This document shows, one piece after another, positions 42,009 to 49,307 of a stretch of DNA of 64,000 bases. Numbering within the stretch: the stretch's first letter is position 1; the number at the start of each line of letters is the position of its first letter. The position numbers and the translations under genes are program-made. The DNA is from Variovorax sp. Sphag1AA (GTDB lineage: Bacteria; Pseudomonadota; Gammaproteobacteria; Burkholderiales; Burkholderiaceae_C). The DNA lies in the NCBI RefSeq assembly GCF_014192575.1, contig NZ_JACHYC010000007.1:124001-188000 (forward strand), in the 5' to 3' direction. Under the pieces are notes generated by a model. It saw nothing but the letters and a program-made list of their open reading frames with translations. It was not told where the DNA came from and made no database searches.

Positions 42009-42941
42009 TCAGGGCGGCCTTCCCATGATTCGCGCCAGTGCCTGGCGCAGTTCTTCCTGTTGCTGCGTACGCCCCGCGTCGGCGGACGCATCGGTGCTGC
42101 CCGGCGCTTCGTGCGCCGCCTGTTGTCGACCCTGCAGTTGTCGGGCGCGGCGCAACGCACCGGTGCTCGCGGGGTCGTCGGCGGCCGGTGTGGAAGGGGG
42201 AAGATGGCAGCTGCAGATCGCCGATGACGGCGCCGGCGGCGAACCCAGATGGTCCTGATCGCTGCCCCGCAGCCATGCGAGCAGCTCCTGCGGCCACAAC
42301 GCCACCCGCTGCGCACCGGCATCCAGGAGTTGCCGTTCGCTGTGCATGCCCCAGCTCACGCCAATGGCTCGCACGCCGGCCTCCACCGCCTCGACCACGT
42401 CGCCGACGGTGTCGGTGACCAGCACCACGTCGTCGGGATGCAGCGGAGGTCGGTCTGCACCTCCCTGATAGCTGGGCGAGCAAAGACGATTGCCCGAATA
42501 GCCCTCGCCACTGATGAAGCGCCGGATCGACACCGACTTGCGCGGCTCCACGTCGCCCGAGAACACATGCGAGAAGCAGGTCGCCAGGCCTTCGTTCACC
42601 AGGATGCGGCGGATGGCGCCGATGTCGTTGGTCGACACCACCGCCATGACGCAATGCGGCGCCAGCGCGCGCACCACGTCGGCCATGCCCGGGATGAACG
42701 GCGGGCTGTAGCGCTCGCGCAGCGCCTGCATGAAGTGCTGCTTGGCCGCCGCCAGTCGAGAGGCTTCCACCGGCAGGCGCGCCAGGGATTCGAAGAAGTT
42801 GCTCTCGAAAGCCTTGAAGAACGCCTCGCGCGTGTCGATGCCCAATCCGAAGGCCGCATTGGTTTCGGCGAACAGGTCCCACGAGGCCGTTCGTGTGTCC
42901 ACGAGCGTCCCGTCGAGATCGAACAGGATGGCACGAGCCAT
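42009..42941 (-). CDS. HAD-family phosphatase with C-terminal BMC encapsulation peptide
   Basis: A 310-residue HAD hydrolase of the phosphoglycolate-phosphatase type: motif I FDLDGTLVDT (D8, D10), motif II VVSTNDIGA, a lysine near EPRKSVSIRR and motif IV DDVVLVTDTVGDVVEA. The enzyme ends near residue 215. A Pro/Ser/Ala-rich linker of about 75 residues follows, then a short amphipathic helix EELRQALARIMGRPP at the very end. Linker plus terminal helix is the known layout of encapsulation peptides, so this phosphatase is probably lumen cargo. It may remove the phosphate added by the PPDK-like system. Confidence 0.85.
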   Translation of the reverse strand: MARAILFDLDGTLVDTRTASWDLFAETNAAFGLGIDTREAFFKAFESNFFESLARLPVEASRLAAAKQHFMQALRERYSPPFIPGMADVVRALAPHCVMAVVSTNDIGAIRRILVNEGLATCFSHVFSGDVEPRKSVSIRRFISGEGYSGNRLCSPSYQGGADRPPLHPDDVVLVTDTVGDVVEAVEAGVRAIGVSWGMHSERQLLDAGAQRVALWPQELLAWLRGSDQDHLGSPPAPSSAICSCHLPPSTPAADDPASTGALRRARQLQGRQQAAHEAPGSTDASADAGRTQQQEELRQALARIMGRPP

Positions 42942-42960
42942 GGCGGATGCGCTCGGGTGC

Positions 42961-43965
42961 TCAGCGATTCAGGGGAAGGGAGGGACGGCGCGTCGCCTCG
43001 TCGCTGTTGAGCGCATTGAGCTCAGGCAGCTCGATGAACTCCATCACCTCACCGTGGCCGGTGAGGCCGGACATCGTCCATTCGCACAACGGATTGAAGG
43101 TGATCATGTTGGGCCAGCAGAGCCACGGGAAGGTCGTGAGCGCGCGCGCCTCCGGCTTCCAGACCCGGTCCGTACGGTCCGTCAATTCGAGTGCGATGTG
43201 CTCGGCGTACCACTCCTGGCGGCGCTCGACACGGCCCGTCCCGGCCTTGAGCCCATAGACCTGGCCCTTCTCCATCACGTAGCCATGGGCCAGCCAGAGG
43301 TCCTTGCCACCAGTTCTCGGATCGAAGCCCATGATGGCGTGAACGGCCAGGTCATCCCCGAAATGCCCGTGCAGCCAGGTCATGGTGGGCTTGTTTCGCT
43401 CGGGGCGCGGGCCCCAGCTGTGGTCCATGGTGGAGACGCAATCGATCGGAATGCGCCGGCCGCGGATGGACACGCTGCCAATGACGCGGCCCGTCAGGTC
43501 GAAGTGGCCGTTGTAGGCGGTGCCCCAAGCGAACTTGCCGGCCTCGGTCTTGGCACCCACCATCGGGTCCATGTCGGGGTCATGGATGTCGAAGGCCGGC
43601 ATCAATGCGCCGAATCGAACATCGATCTCGGTGCCCTTGCCGTCGTCGTACTGGATGTGCCAGACCCGGTTGGGTTCCAGGCAGCGGACATGCAAGCCGT
43701 TGAGCAGCTTGTAGTCCAGCAGGTTGTGCGGCTTGGGGATTGGCAGCGACGCCTGCATGTCGCAGAAGTCCGCTTCCCAGTGCGTGACCACGCGTCGCGA
43801 GTTCATGCAGATGGTCGACGACACGACGCCAAGGTTGGGCCGGAACAGCGCATAGACGCCGATGTTGAGCTTCTCCTCCGCGTTGTAGAAGCCGAAGTAG
43901 TTGGTCTCAGCCCATTGCGGGTTTCCATCCGTGTCGTGGAACTGGGCGTCACTGTCCTTGATCAT
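42961..43965 (-). CDS. CrtC/AttH-like (hydroxyneurosporene synthase-type) beta-barrel protein
   Basis: A 334-residue protein resembling the lipocalin-related CrtC/AttH and DUF7064/7065 group. The family-like block is DCVSTMDHSWGPRPERNKPT, with earlier WAETNYFGFYNAEEKLNIGV and HIQYDDGKGTEIDVRFGALM, and later LAHGYVMEKGQVYGLKAG. CrtC hydrates an isoprenoid double bond; related proteins bind or modify hydrophobic compounds. It is the first gene of the left BMC operon, which may indicate that the natural substrate is a hydrophobic ketone or terpenoid-like compound. This is an inference. Confidence 0.75.
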   Translation of the reverse strand: MIKDSDAQFHDTDGNPQWAETNYFGFYNAEEKLNIGVYALFRPNLGVVSSTICMNSRRVVTHWEADFCDMQASLPIPKPHNLLDYKLLNGLHVRCLEPNRVWHIQYDDGKGTEIDVRFGALMPAFDIHDPDMDPMVGAKTEAGKFAWGTAYNGHFDLTGRVIGSVSIRGRRIPIDCVSTMDHSWGPRPERNKPTMTWLHGHFGDDLAVHAIMGFDPRTGGKDLWLAHGYVMEKGQVYGLKAGTGRVERRQEWYAEHIALELTDRTDRVWKPEARALTTFPWLCWPNMITFNPLCEWTMSGLTGHGEVMEFIELPELNALNSDEATRRPSLPLNR

Positions 43966-44212
43966 TGGCTCTTGTCTCCGTTCTGGCCCGACACCCCACG
44001 GTATCCAGGCTGGCCCGTTTGTCGGGCGGTGCAAAAACTGTAGCCGCATGGCCGGGTGGGGCCTACGGCCACAGTGGCCAAATTTGGCCCGCCATATGCG
44101 CCGCACTGGCCAATGACTCCGTCGGGGATGGCAACTAAGGTTGCGTTGTGCGATCCGCTTTCCGGCCCTGGCCACGCGGATTCGGAGCAACAACGAGACC
44201 ACGGAGACAAAG
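43966..44212. promoter_or_regulatory. Divergent BMC promoter region with palindrome at 44076-44089
   Basis: The 247 bases between the two BMC arms hold a perfect 14-base palindrome, GGCCAAATTTGGCC, flanked by further TGGCCA copies (near 44075 and 44105). Such clustered sites in a shared promoter fit an operator for the pathway regulator encoded at 50381. No clean -35/-10 pair is evident. A TGGCA...TTGC string at 44128 has one base too many between the GG and GC for a sigma-54 promoter. Confidence 0.55.
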
Positions 44213-44527
44213 ATGCAATTGGCGCGCGTACGCGGCAACGTCGTCGCGTCCATCAAGGATGCGGGGCTCGCAAGCCACAAGTTGCTTTTGCTGGAGGCGG
44301 TGCCTGCCTCGGACCCCGGCGGGTCCACTTCCGGTAGCGCCGATCCCTCGTCTGTCTATGTCGCGATCGACCTGATCGGCGCGGGTATCGACGAGATCGT
44401 GCTGGTGGCGACCGGAAGCGCGGCACGAGTGTCCGCGGACGGCAGCGCAGCTCCTACCGATGCCGCAGTCGTCGCCATCGTCGATTCGGTCCAGTTCGAC
44501 GGCCACTCCACCTTCATCAAGCGCTAG
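44213..44527 (+). CDS. BMC-P pentameric vertex protein (EutN/CcmL family)
   Basis: A 104-residue EutN/CcmL-type protein. The N-terminal MQLARVRGNVVASIKDAGL, then LLLLEAVPASD, VYVAIDLIGAGIDEIVLVAT and the terminal VAIVDSVQFDG match the family. Five copies cap the vertices of the icosahedral shell. It is the first gene of the right arm, with GGAGACAAAG directly before the ATG. Only one BMC-P gene is present in the window. Confidence 0.95.
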   Translation: MQLARVRGNVVASIKDAGLASHKLLLLEAVPASDPGGSTSGSADPSSVYVAIDLIGAGIDEIVLVATGSAARVSADGSAAPTDAAVVAIVDSVQFDGHSTFIKR

Positions 44528-44586
44528 CGACCTGCTGGCGAGGCTTTTCTCAACCCGCTTCCAACCTCATCAAAGGAGCAATCTGT

Positions 44587-44904
44587 ATGGCAACCACTTC
44601 CACCCTCACGTCCACTGTGATCGACGGACCGCGCGGCGCGCTCGGCCTGATCGAAACCAAGGGACTGGTCGGCGCGATCGAGGCCGCAGACGCCATGGTC
44701 AAGGCGGCCAACGTGCGACTGGTCGGCCGGGAACAGATCGGCGGCGGCCTGGTCACCGTCATGGTGCGCGGCGACGTCGGCGCGGTGAAGGCTGCGACCG
44801 ACGCAGGTGCGGCAGCGGCGGGAAAGATCGGCGAGATCGTGTCGGTCCACGTGATTCCGCGTCCTCACGAGGACGTCGAGCTCATCCTGCCCAAGAGCCG
44901 CTGA
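44587..44904 (+). CDS. BMC-H hexameric shell protein (right arm)
   Basis: A 105-residue BMC-domain shell protein with AAGGAG before the ATG. The fold runs from RGALGLIETKGLVGAIEAAD through VRLVGREQIGGGLVTVMVRG to the terminal VHVIPRPHEDVELILPKS. It has an extra 16-residue N-terminal extension (TTSTLTSTVIDGP) that the left-arm BMC-H lacks. It is probably the main facet protein. Together the two hexamers, one BMC-P and one BMC-T make a minimal complete shell set. Confidence 0.95.
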   Translation: MATTSTLTSTVIDGPRGALGLIETKGLVGAIEAADAMVKAANVRLVGREQIGGGLVTVMVRGDVGAVKAATDAGAAAAGKIGEIVSVHVIPRPHEDVELILPKSR

Positions 44905-44966
44905 GGCCACCCGGCCGCGCTCCTGAAAGAGCCACCGCGCCGCAACCCCATTTACCGCCTACCAAC

Positions 44967-45107
44967 ATGACCAACGTACGAGACGCAATCTCACTGCTCT
45001 GGCGCCGGCGCAACAGCACCGATCCGCGGATGCGCGCGATTGCACGCACCCTGTTGCGGCAGGACGTGCGAACACTGCGGCGCCTTACAAGGAACACCAC
45101 ACCGTGA
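44967..45107 (+). CDS. Small arginine-rich protein (46 aa) in the BMC operon
   Basis: A 46-residue protein (VRDAISLLWRRRNSTDPRMR in the first half, LLRQDVRTLRRLT in the second) with ten arginines and two amphipathic helices. Its stop overlaps the GTG of the aldehyde dehydrogenase, so the two are translationally coupled. Size and helix pattern resemble a free encapsulation or scaffold peptide. No homologue is known to me; it could also be only a coupling leader. Confidence 0.55.
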   Translation: MTNVRDAISLLWRRRNSTDPRMRAIARTLLRQDVRTLRRLTRNTTP

Positions 45108-46501
45108 GCGAAGCAAGCTACATGGATCCGGAACTCAGCGCCATCGGCGAGGCCCGGACAAAAGCCAGGGACGCACGACGCGCCTTCGAGGCATTCCAGG
45201 GTGTGAGCCAGGAGCAGGCCGACCGCATCGTCGAAGCCATGGCCGAGGCCGCGCGCACGAGTGCGGCCGAACTGGCCCGACTGGCCGTGGACGAGACCGG
45301 CTACGGGATCTACGAGGACAAGATCCTCAAGAACCTGTTCAACGCTCTCTTCTGCGCCAACGCCATGAAGACAATGCGCACACTGGGCGTGCTCTGGGTG
45401 GACGAAGTCAACCGGGTCACCGCGATCGGCGCGCCGATGGGCGTCATCGCCGGCATCATCCCGGTGACCAACCCGACCTCGACCACCATCTACAAGTGCC
45501 TCGCGGCCGTCAAGTCGGGCAATGCCATCGTCTGTACGCCCCATCCGCGCGCGGCAAAGTGCTGCGCGCGCACCGTGGAGATCATGGCCGCCGCCGCCGA
45601 GCGCGCTGGTGCACCCCGCAACCTGGTGAGCTGTCTTTCAGGAGGCCAACTGGCGGCCACGCGTGAACTGATGTCGCACCGCGACGTGGCGCTCGTGATG
45701 GCCACTGGCGGACCGGGCATGGTCCGCGCGGCCTACTCCTCCGGAAAGCCGACGCTGGCGGTGGGCGCAGGCAACGTTCCGGTCTACATCCACCGATCGG
45801 TGGCGGACGTGGAAGAGGCCGCACTGATGGTGGTCACCTCCAAATCATTCGACAACGGCACAGCCTGCGTCGCCGAGCAGAGTGTCGTGCTGGACGAGCC
45901 CATCGCGGCGCAGGCGCTGCAGGCCTTTCAGCGGCATGGCACGTTCTTCCTGCCGCCCGATGCACAGGACCGGCTGGCCCGCCTGCTCTTCGGTGAACGC
46001 GGTGCGTTGAACCCCGATGCGGTCGGTCAGACGGCTCTCGAACTCGCACGGCGCATCGGTCTCAGCGTGCCGGCGAACACCCGCGTGCTGGCCGCCGAAC
46101 TGACGGAAGTGGGACCTCAGGTGCCCCTATCTGCGGAGATCCTGGGGCCCGTGCTGACCTTCTATCGCACCAGCGATCTCGAGGCTGCCTACCGCCAATG
46201 CCAGGCCATCCTGGCGTTCGGCGGCGAGGGGCACACGCTGGGCATTCACGGCCAGGATCAGGACATGATCGCGCGGCTGTCAGCCCTTGCGGCTTCGCGC
46301 ATCATCGTCAACACGCCGAGCCTGCTGGGCGGAATGGGCTTCAGCGCCGGCACCGACCCGTCCTTCATGCTGGGGACAGGCACGTGGAGCGGCTCCATCG
46401 TCTCGGACAACGTGACGCCGATGCACCTGATCAACATCAAGCGCATCGCACACGAGAACAGGCCGTGGCGCGACATCTACAAGCCGACGATGGGGCTGTG
46501 A
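45104..46501 (+). CDS. CoA-acylating aldehyde dehydrogenase, BMC core enzyme (EutE/PduP-like)
   Basis: A 465-residue acylating ALDH of the EutE/PduP type, converting an aldehyde with CoA and NAD+ to acyl-CoA and NADH. Recognisable parts are GAPMGVIAGIIPVTNPTSTT, the NAD region ALVMATGGPGMVRAAYSSGK, VGAGNVPVYI and the catalytic cysteine in FDNGTACVAEQSVV. The late GTGTWSGSIVSDN is also typical. The GTG start overlaps the preceding small gene; an ATG six codons later is an alternative. No clear N-terminal encapsulation helix of the PduP type is seen. It defines the locus as a metabolosome with an aldehyde intermediate. Confidence 0.93.
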   Translation: MSEASYMDPELSAIGEARTKARDARRAFEAFQGVSQEQADRIVEAMAEAARTSAAELARLAVDETGYGIYEDKILKNLFNALFCANAMKTMRTLGVLWVDEVNRVTAIGAPMGVIAGIIPVTNPTSTTIYKCLAAVKSGNAIVCTPHPRAAKCCARTVEIMAAAAERAGAPRNLVSCLSGGQLAATRELMSHRDVALVMATGGPGMVRAAYSSGKPTLAVGAGNVPVYIHRSVADVEEAALMVVTSKSFDNGTACVAEQSVVLDEPIAAQALQAFQRHGTFFLPPDAQDRLARLLFGERGALNPDAVGQTALELARRIGLSVPANTRVLAAELTEVGPQVPLSAEILGPVLTFYRTSDLEAAYRQCQAILAFGGEGHTLGIHGQDQDMIARLSALAASRIIVNTPSLLGGMGFSAGTDPSFMLGTGTWSGSIVSDNVTPMHLINIKRIAHENRPWRDIYKPTMGL

Positions 46502-47382
46502 TGCTGATGACTGTCAATCGAACTCCGCGGCCGGCGACTCGCCGCGCTCCGCGTACGACGAACAAGGTCAGGGCGTCGAACCCGGCGGAAGGCCGCGTGG
46601 AAGGCTTCCTGGCCGACGCATCGCGTCACCTCCGCGTCTGCGCCGAAGGGCGCACGCCGGTGCGGTTCGGGGTTGACCTGGGCACCGCAACCATCGTGCT
46701 GACCGCGCTCGACGACGAAGGACGCCCCGCCTACTGGGACTTCGTGCGGGCCACGGTCGTGCGCGATGGCGTGGTGGTGGACTTTCAAGGCGCGGTTGAC
46801 GCGGTGCGCACGCTCAAATCGCGCGCAGAAGCCACGTTGGGCATCACGATCGATGAAGCCGCCACAGCCCATCCACCGGCCGTGCCGGCCAGCGACTGCC
46901 GCGCCTGCCACTTCGTGCTGCAACAGGCCGGCATCGAATGCCGCGCCCTGGTTGACGAAGTGACGGCCGCCAACGCGCTTCTGCAGGTTCGCGACGGCGC
47001 CGTGATCGACGTCGGCGGCGGCTCCACGGGCGTAGGCGTGTTCCGCAGCGGCGAACTGGTGTCGCTTAGTGACCAGGCGGGCGGCGGTCACCAACTCGAC
47101 CTGATCCTGGCGGGCGCGCTGAAACTGAGTATCGAAGACGCGGAAGTCCGCAAGCGCGAGCACGGCGCCGACGTGGCCTCGCTGCTGCGCCCAGGCATCG
47201 AGCGCATCGCCGAGTCGATCCGCCGTCAATGCGGCGGCACGCCACCGGGCACCGTGCACCTGGCCGGTGGCGCACTTCGCCTCCCACAGGCCGACACCGT
47301 GATCGCCCGCTACCTGGGCTGGCCGGTGCGCGCCTACGACCACGCCGAACTGATCACACCTTTTGGAATTGCGGTGAGCTGA
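46501..47382 (+). CDS. eutJ: EutJ-like Hsp70-fold chaperone
   Basis: A 293-residue EutJ-family protein of the actin/Hsp70 fold. Phosphate-binding segments are FGVDLGTATIVLTALD near residue 58 and GAVIDVGGGSTGVGVF near 165, with VHLAGGALRLP near the C-terminus. EutJ is thought to help fold or load BMC enzymes. An N-terminal basic extension of about 35 residues (RTPRPATRRAPRTTNKVR) precedes the fold and may bind cargo or shell. The start overlaps the ALDH stop by one base (TGATG). Confidence 0.9.
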   Translation: MLMTVNRTPRPATRRAPRTTNKVRASNPAEGRVEGFLADASRHLRVCAEGRTPVRFGVDLGTATIVLTALDDEGRPAYWDFVRATVVRDGVVVDFQGAVDAVRTLKSRAEATLGITIDEAATAHPPAVPASDCRACHFVLQQAGIECRALVDEVTAANALLQVRDGAVIDVGGGSTGVGVFRSGELVSLSDQAGGGHQLDLILAGALKLSIEDAEVRKREHGADVASLLRPGIERIAESIRRQCGGTPPGTVHLAGGALRLPQADTVIARYLGWPVRAYDHAELITPFGIAVS

Positions 47383-48000
47383 ATGTCCTTCCAACTTCGA
47401 ACCTATGCCTTCGTCGACCGTATGCAGCCCCAGGCGGCCGCGCACGTCGCTTCCACCTGCCAGGGCGACGTGCCTGTGGCGGGCATGTCCGAGCTCTACA
47501 TCGAGGTCGCACCCGGCAACGAGATCTTTCGCTGCGCCGACATCGCACTCAAGGCGGCGGATGTGCGGCCTGCGCTGCAGGTGGTGGAGCGCGAGTTCGG
47601 CCTGCTGGAGATCCATTCCCGCACGCAGGCCGAAGTGCTGGCGGCGGGCCAGGCGGTGCTCGAGTACCTGCAGCTGTCGGAGCAGGACCGCATCCGGCCC
47701 AAGATCGCGTCCTCGGCCTTCGTGACCAACGTCAATCCCTATCAAGCGCAGCTCATCAACAAATGGCGCAAGGGCAACCTGCTGATTCCGGGGCAGAGCC
47801 TCTACGTGCTGGAGGTCTCGCCGGCCGCCTATGTTTCGCTGGCCGCCAACGAAGCGGAAAAGGCGGCCGACATCAGCATCATCGAGGTGCGCGCGCTCGG
47901 CCGCTTCGGCCGCCTGTTCATCTCGGGCACCGAAAGCAACGTCCAGGCGGCGGCGGCTGCCGCTCGCGAGGTCATCGAAACCATGGAAGGCAAGGAATGA
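47383..48000 (+). CDS. BMC-T trimeric (tandem-domain) shell protein
   Basis: A 205-residue protein with two BMC-type domains in tandem. The first half (RTYAFVDRMQPQAAAHVAST, MSELYIEVAPGNEIFRCADI) and the second (KIASSAFVTNVNPYQAQLIN, QSLYVLEVSPAAYVSLAANE, SIIEVRALGRFGRLFISGTE) repeat the fold. Trimers mimic hexamers and often have a larger, gated pore for bulky substrates or cofactors. It directly follows EutJ without a gap and is coupled to the dehydrogenase (ATGA overlap). Confidence 0.93.
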   Translation: MSFQLRTYAFVDRMQPQAAAHVASTCQGDVPVAGMSELYIEVAPGNEIFRCADIALKAADVRPALQVVEREFGLLEIHSRTQAEVLAAGQAVLEYLQLSEQDRIRPKIASSAFVTNVNPYQAQLINKWRKGNLLIPGQSLYVLEVSPAAYVSLAANEAEKAADISIIEVRALGRFGRLFISGTESNVQAAAAAAREVIETMEGKE

Positions 48001-49307
48001 GCATCGTCACCGCCGCCGATGTCGAAGCCGCGGGCGCCCGGCTGCAGCTTCGTCCGGGCCAGCGCTTGACGCCGCTGGCGCGCGATCGGGCCAAGGAGCT
48101 CGGCGTGGAAATTGTCGAGGCCGGTGCGGCAGCTCCGGCTGTACCGACTGCCCCGTCGACCTCACCAGCTGCCACGCCCATGCAACCCGCAAAGGACGCA
48201 TCGGCAAGCGCCCGACCTGCCACATCCCTCGCCGCTTCGGCAGGTGGATCCACACGCCCCTTTGCGCCGCTGGTCTCCGGTGCGATGTATCGCCGAAACG
48301 GCCTGGGCCCCCAGGGGGCGAATGGCGGCGGCAGGCGGCCGCGTGCCGGCGTGGTCGGCGCGGGCCACGTAGGTGCCATGGCCGCGCTGCGGCTGGCCGA
48401 GAGCGACCTCTTCGACCATGTGGCGATCGTCGACGTGGTGCCGGGTCTGGCCGCTGGCCTCGCGCTCGACATGTGGCATGGCGCCGGTCTGTACGGCTTC
48501 TCGACGCCCCTGTCCGGCAGCGACGATCTGTCGTCTCTTCGGGGCTGCGACTACATCATCATCACCGCCGGCAAGCCGCGCCAGCCCGGCATGACGCGCA
48601 CCGACCTGACCGCCGGCAACGCGGCCATCATGAAGTCGGTATGCGAGGGCATCCGCCAGCATGCGCCCGACGCCACGCTGGTGGTGGTGAGCAACCCGCT
48701 GGAAGAGATGACGCACCTGGCGGCGCAGTACACGGGCTTCGCGCAAAGCCGCGTGCTCGGCATGGCCGGTGTGCTCGACTCGGCCCGGTTCTGTGCGCTG
48801 GTTGGCCTGACAGGCAAGGCGCGACCGCAGGACGTGCGCGCGCTGGCTTTGGGCAGCCACGGCCCGGAGATGGTGATACCCCTCAGCCAGGCTTTCGTGG
48901 GCAACGCGCCCATCGAATCGGTGCTCGACGCGTCCACCCTGAGCGCCATCGTGGAGCGCACGCGCGAATCGGGCGGAGAGGTGGTGAAGCTGCTGAAAAC
49001 GGGCAGCGCCTATTTCTCGCCCGCCGAGTCGGCCGCCGCGATGGTGCGCATCATGGCCAGCGGCAGCAACGAGGTGATCGCCGCCTGCGTTCGACCGCAA
49101 GGCGCCTATGGCCTGACCGATGCCCGTGTCGGCCTGCCGGTGAGGCTGGATCGACGGGGCTTGAAAGAAGTCGTGCAGCTGCCATTGCGCCCCGGTGAGT
49201 TGCAGGCCCTGCGCGAGGCGGCCGCGCGGATCGCCCAGCGCATCGAAGAACTCGCGCAGCTCCCGAGCGCGCCGAGTGCGCCCGCTCCGGCTGCGGCCAC
49301 GGCCTGA
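47997..49307 (+). CDS. Malate/lactate dehydrogenase-like enzyme with N-terminal BMC-type domain
   Basis: A 436-residue fusion. Residues 1-42 (SIVTAADVEAAGARLQLRPG, then QRLTPLARDRAKELGVEIV) match the short domain found at ends of several BMC-associated proteins and probably target the enzyme to the lumen. An Ala/Pro/Ser-rich linker (43-115) follows, then an LDH/MDH core: GVVGAGHVG (NAD), AGKPRQPGMTRTDL (substrate arginines), VSNPLEEMTH, GMAGVLDSARF and the catalytic histidine in LGSHGPEM. The GGHGD motif of MDH is changed to GSHGP. NAD+/NADH recycling or reduction of a 2-oxo acid inside the shell is likely. Confidence 0.9.
   Translation: MSIVTAADVEAAGARLQLRPGQRLTPLARDRAKELGVEIVEAGAAAPAVPTAPSTSPAATPMQPAKDASASARPATSLAASAGGSTRPFAPLVSGAMYRRNGLGPQGANGGGRRPRAGVVGAGHVGAMAALRLAESDLFDHVAIVDVVPGLAAGLALDMWHGAGLYGFSTPLSGSDDLSSLRGCDYIIITAGKPRQPGMTRTDLTAGNAAIMKSVCEGIRQHAPDATLVVVSNPLEEMTHLAAQYTGFAQSRVLGMAGVLDSARFCALVGLTGKARPQDVRALALGSHGPEMVIPLSQAFVGNAPIESVLDASTLSAIVERTRESGGEVVKLLKTGSAYFSPAESAAAMVRIMASGSNEVIAACVRPQGAYGLTDARVGLPVRLDRRGLKEVVQLPLRPGELQALREAAARIAQRIEELAQLPSAPSAPAPAAATA

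Noticed and set aside
44120..44150. Sigma-54-type promoter before BMC-P
   Set aside because: TGGCAACTAAGGTTGC has 11 bases between GG and GC instead of 10, and the local regulator has no sigma-54 activator (AAA+) domain.
45104..45160. N-terminal encapsulation peptide on the acylating ALDH
   Set aside because: The first 20 residues (MDPELSAIGEARTKARDAR) run straight into the enzyme fold without a linker, unlike PduP-type peptides.
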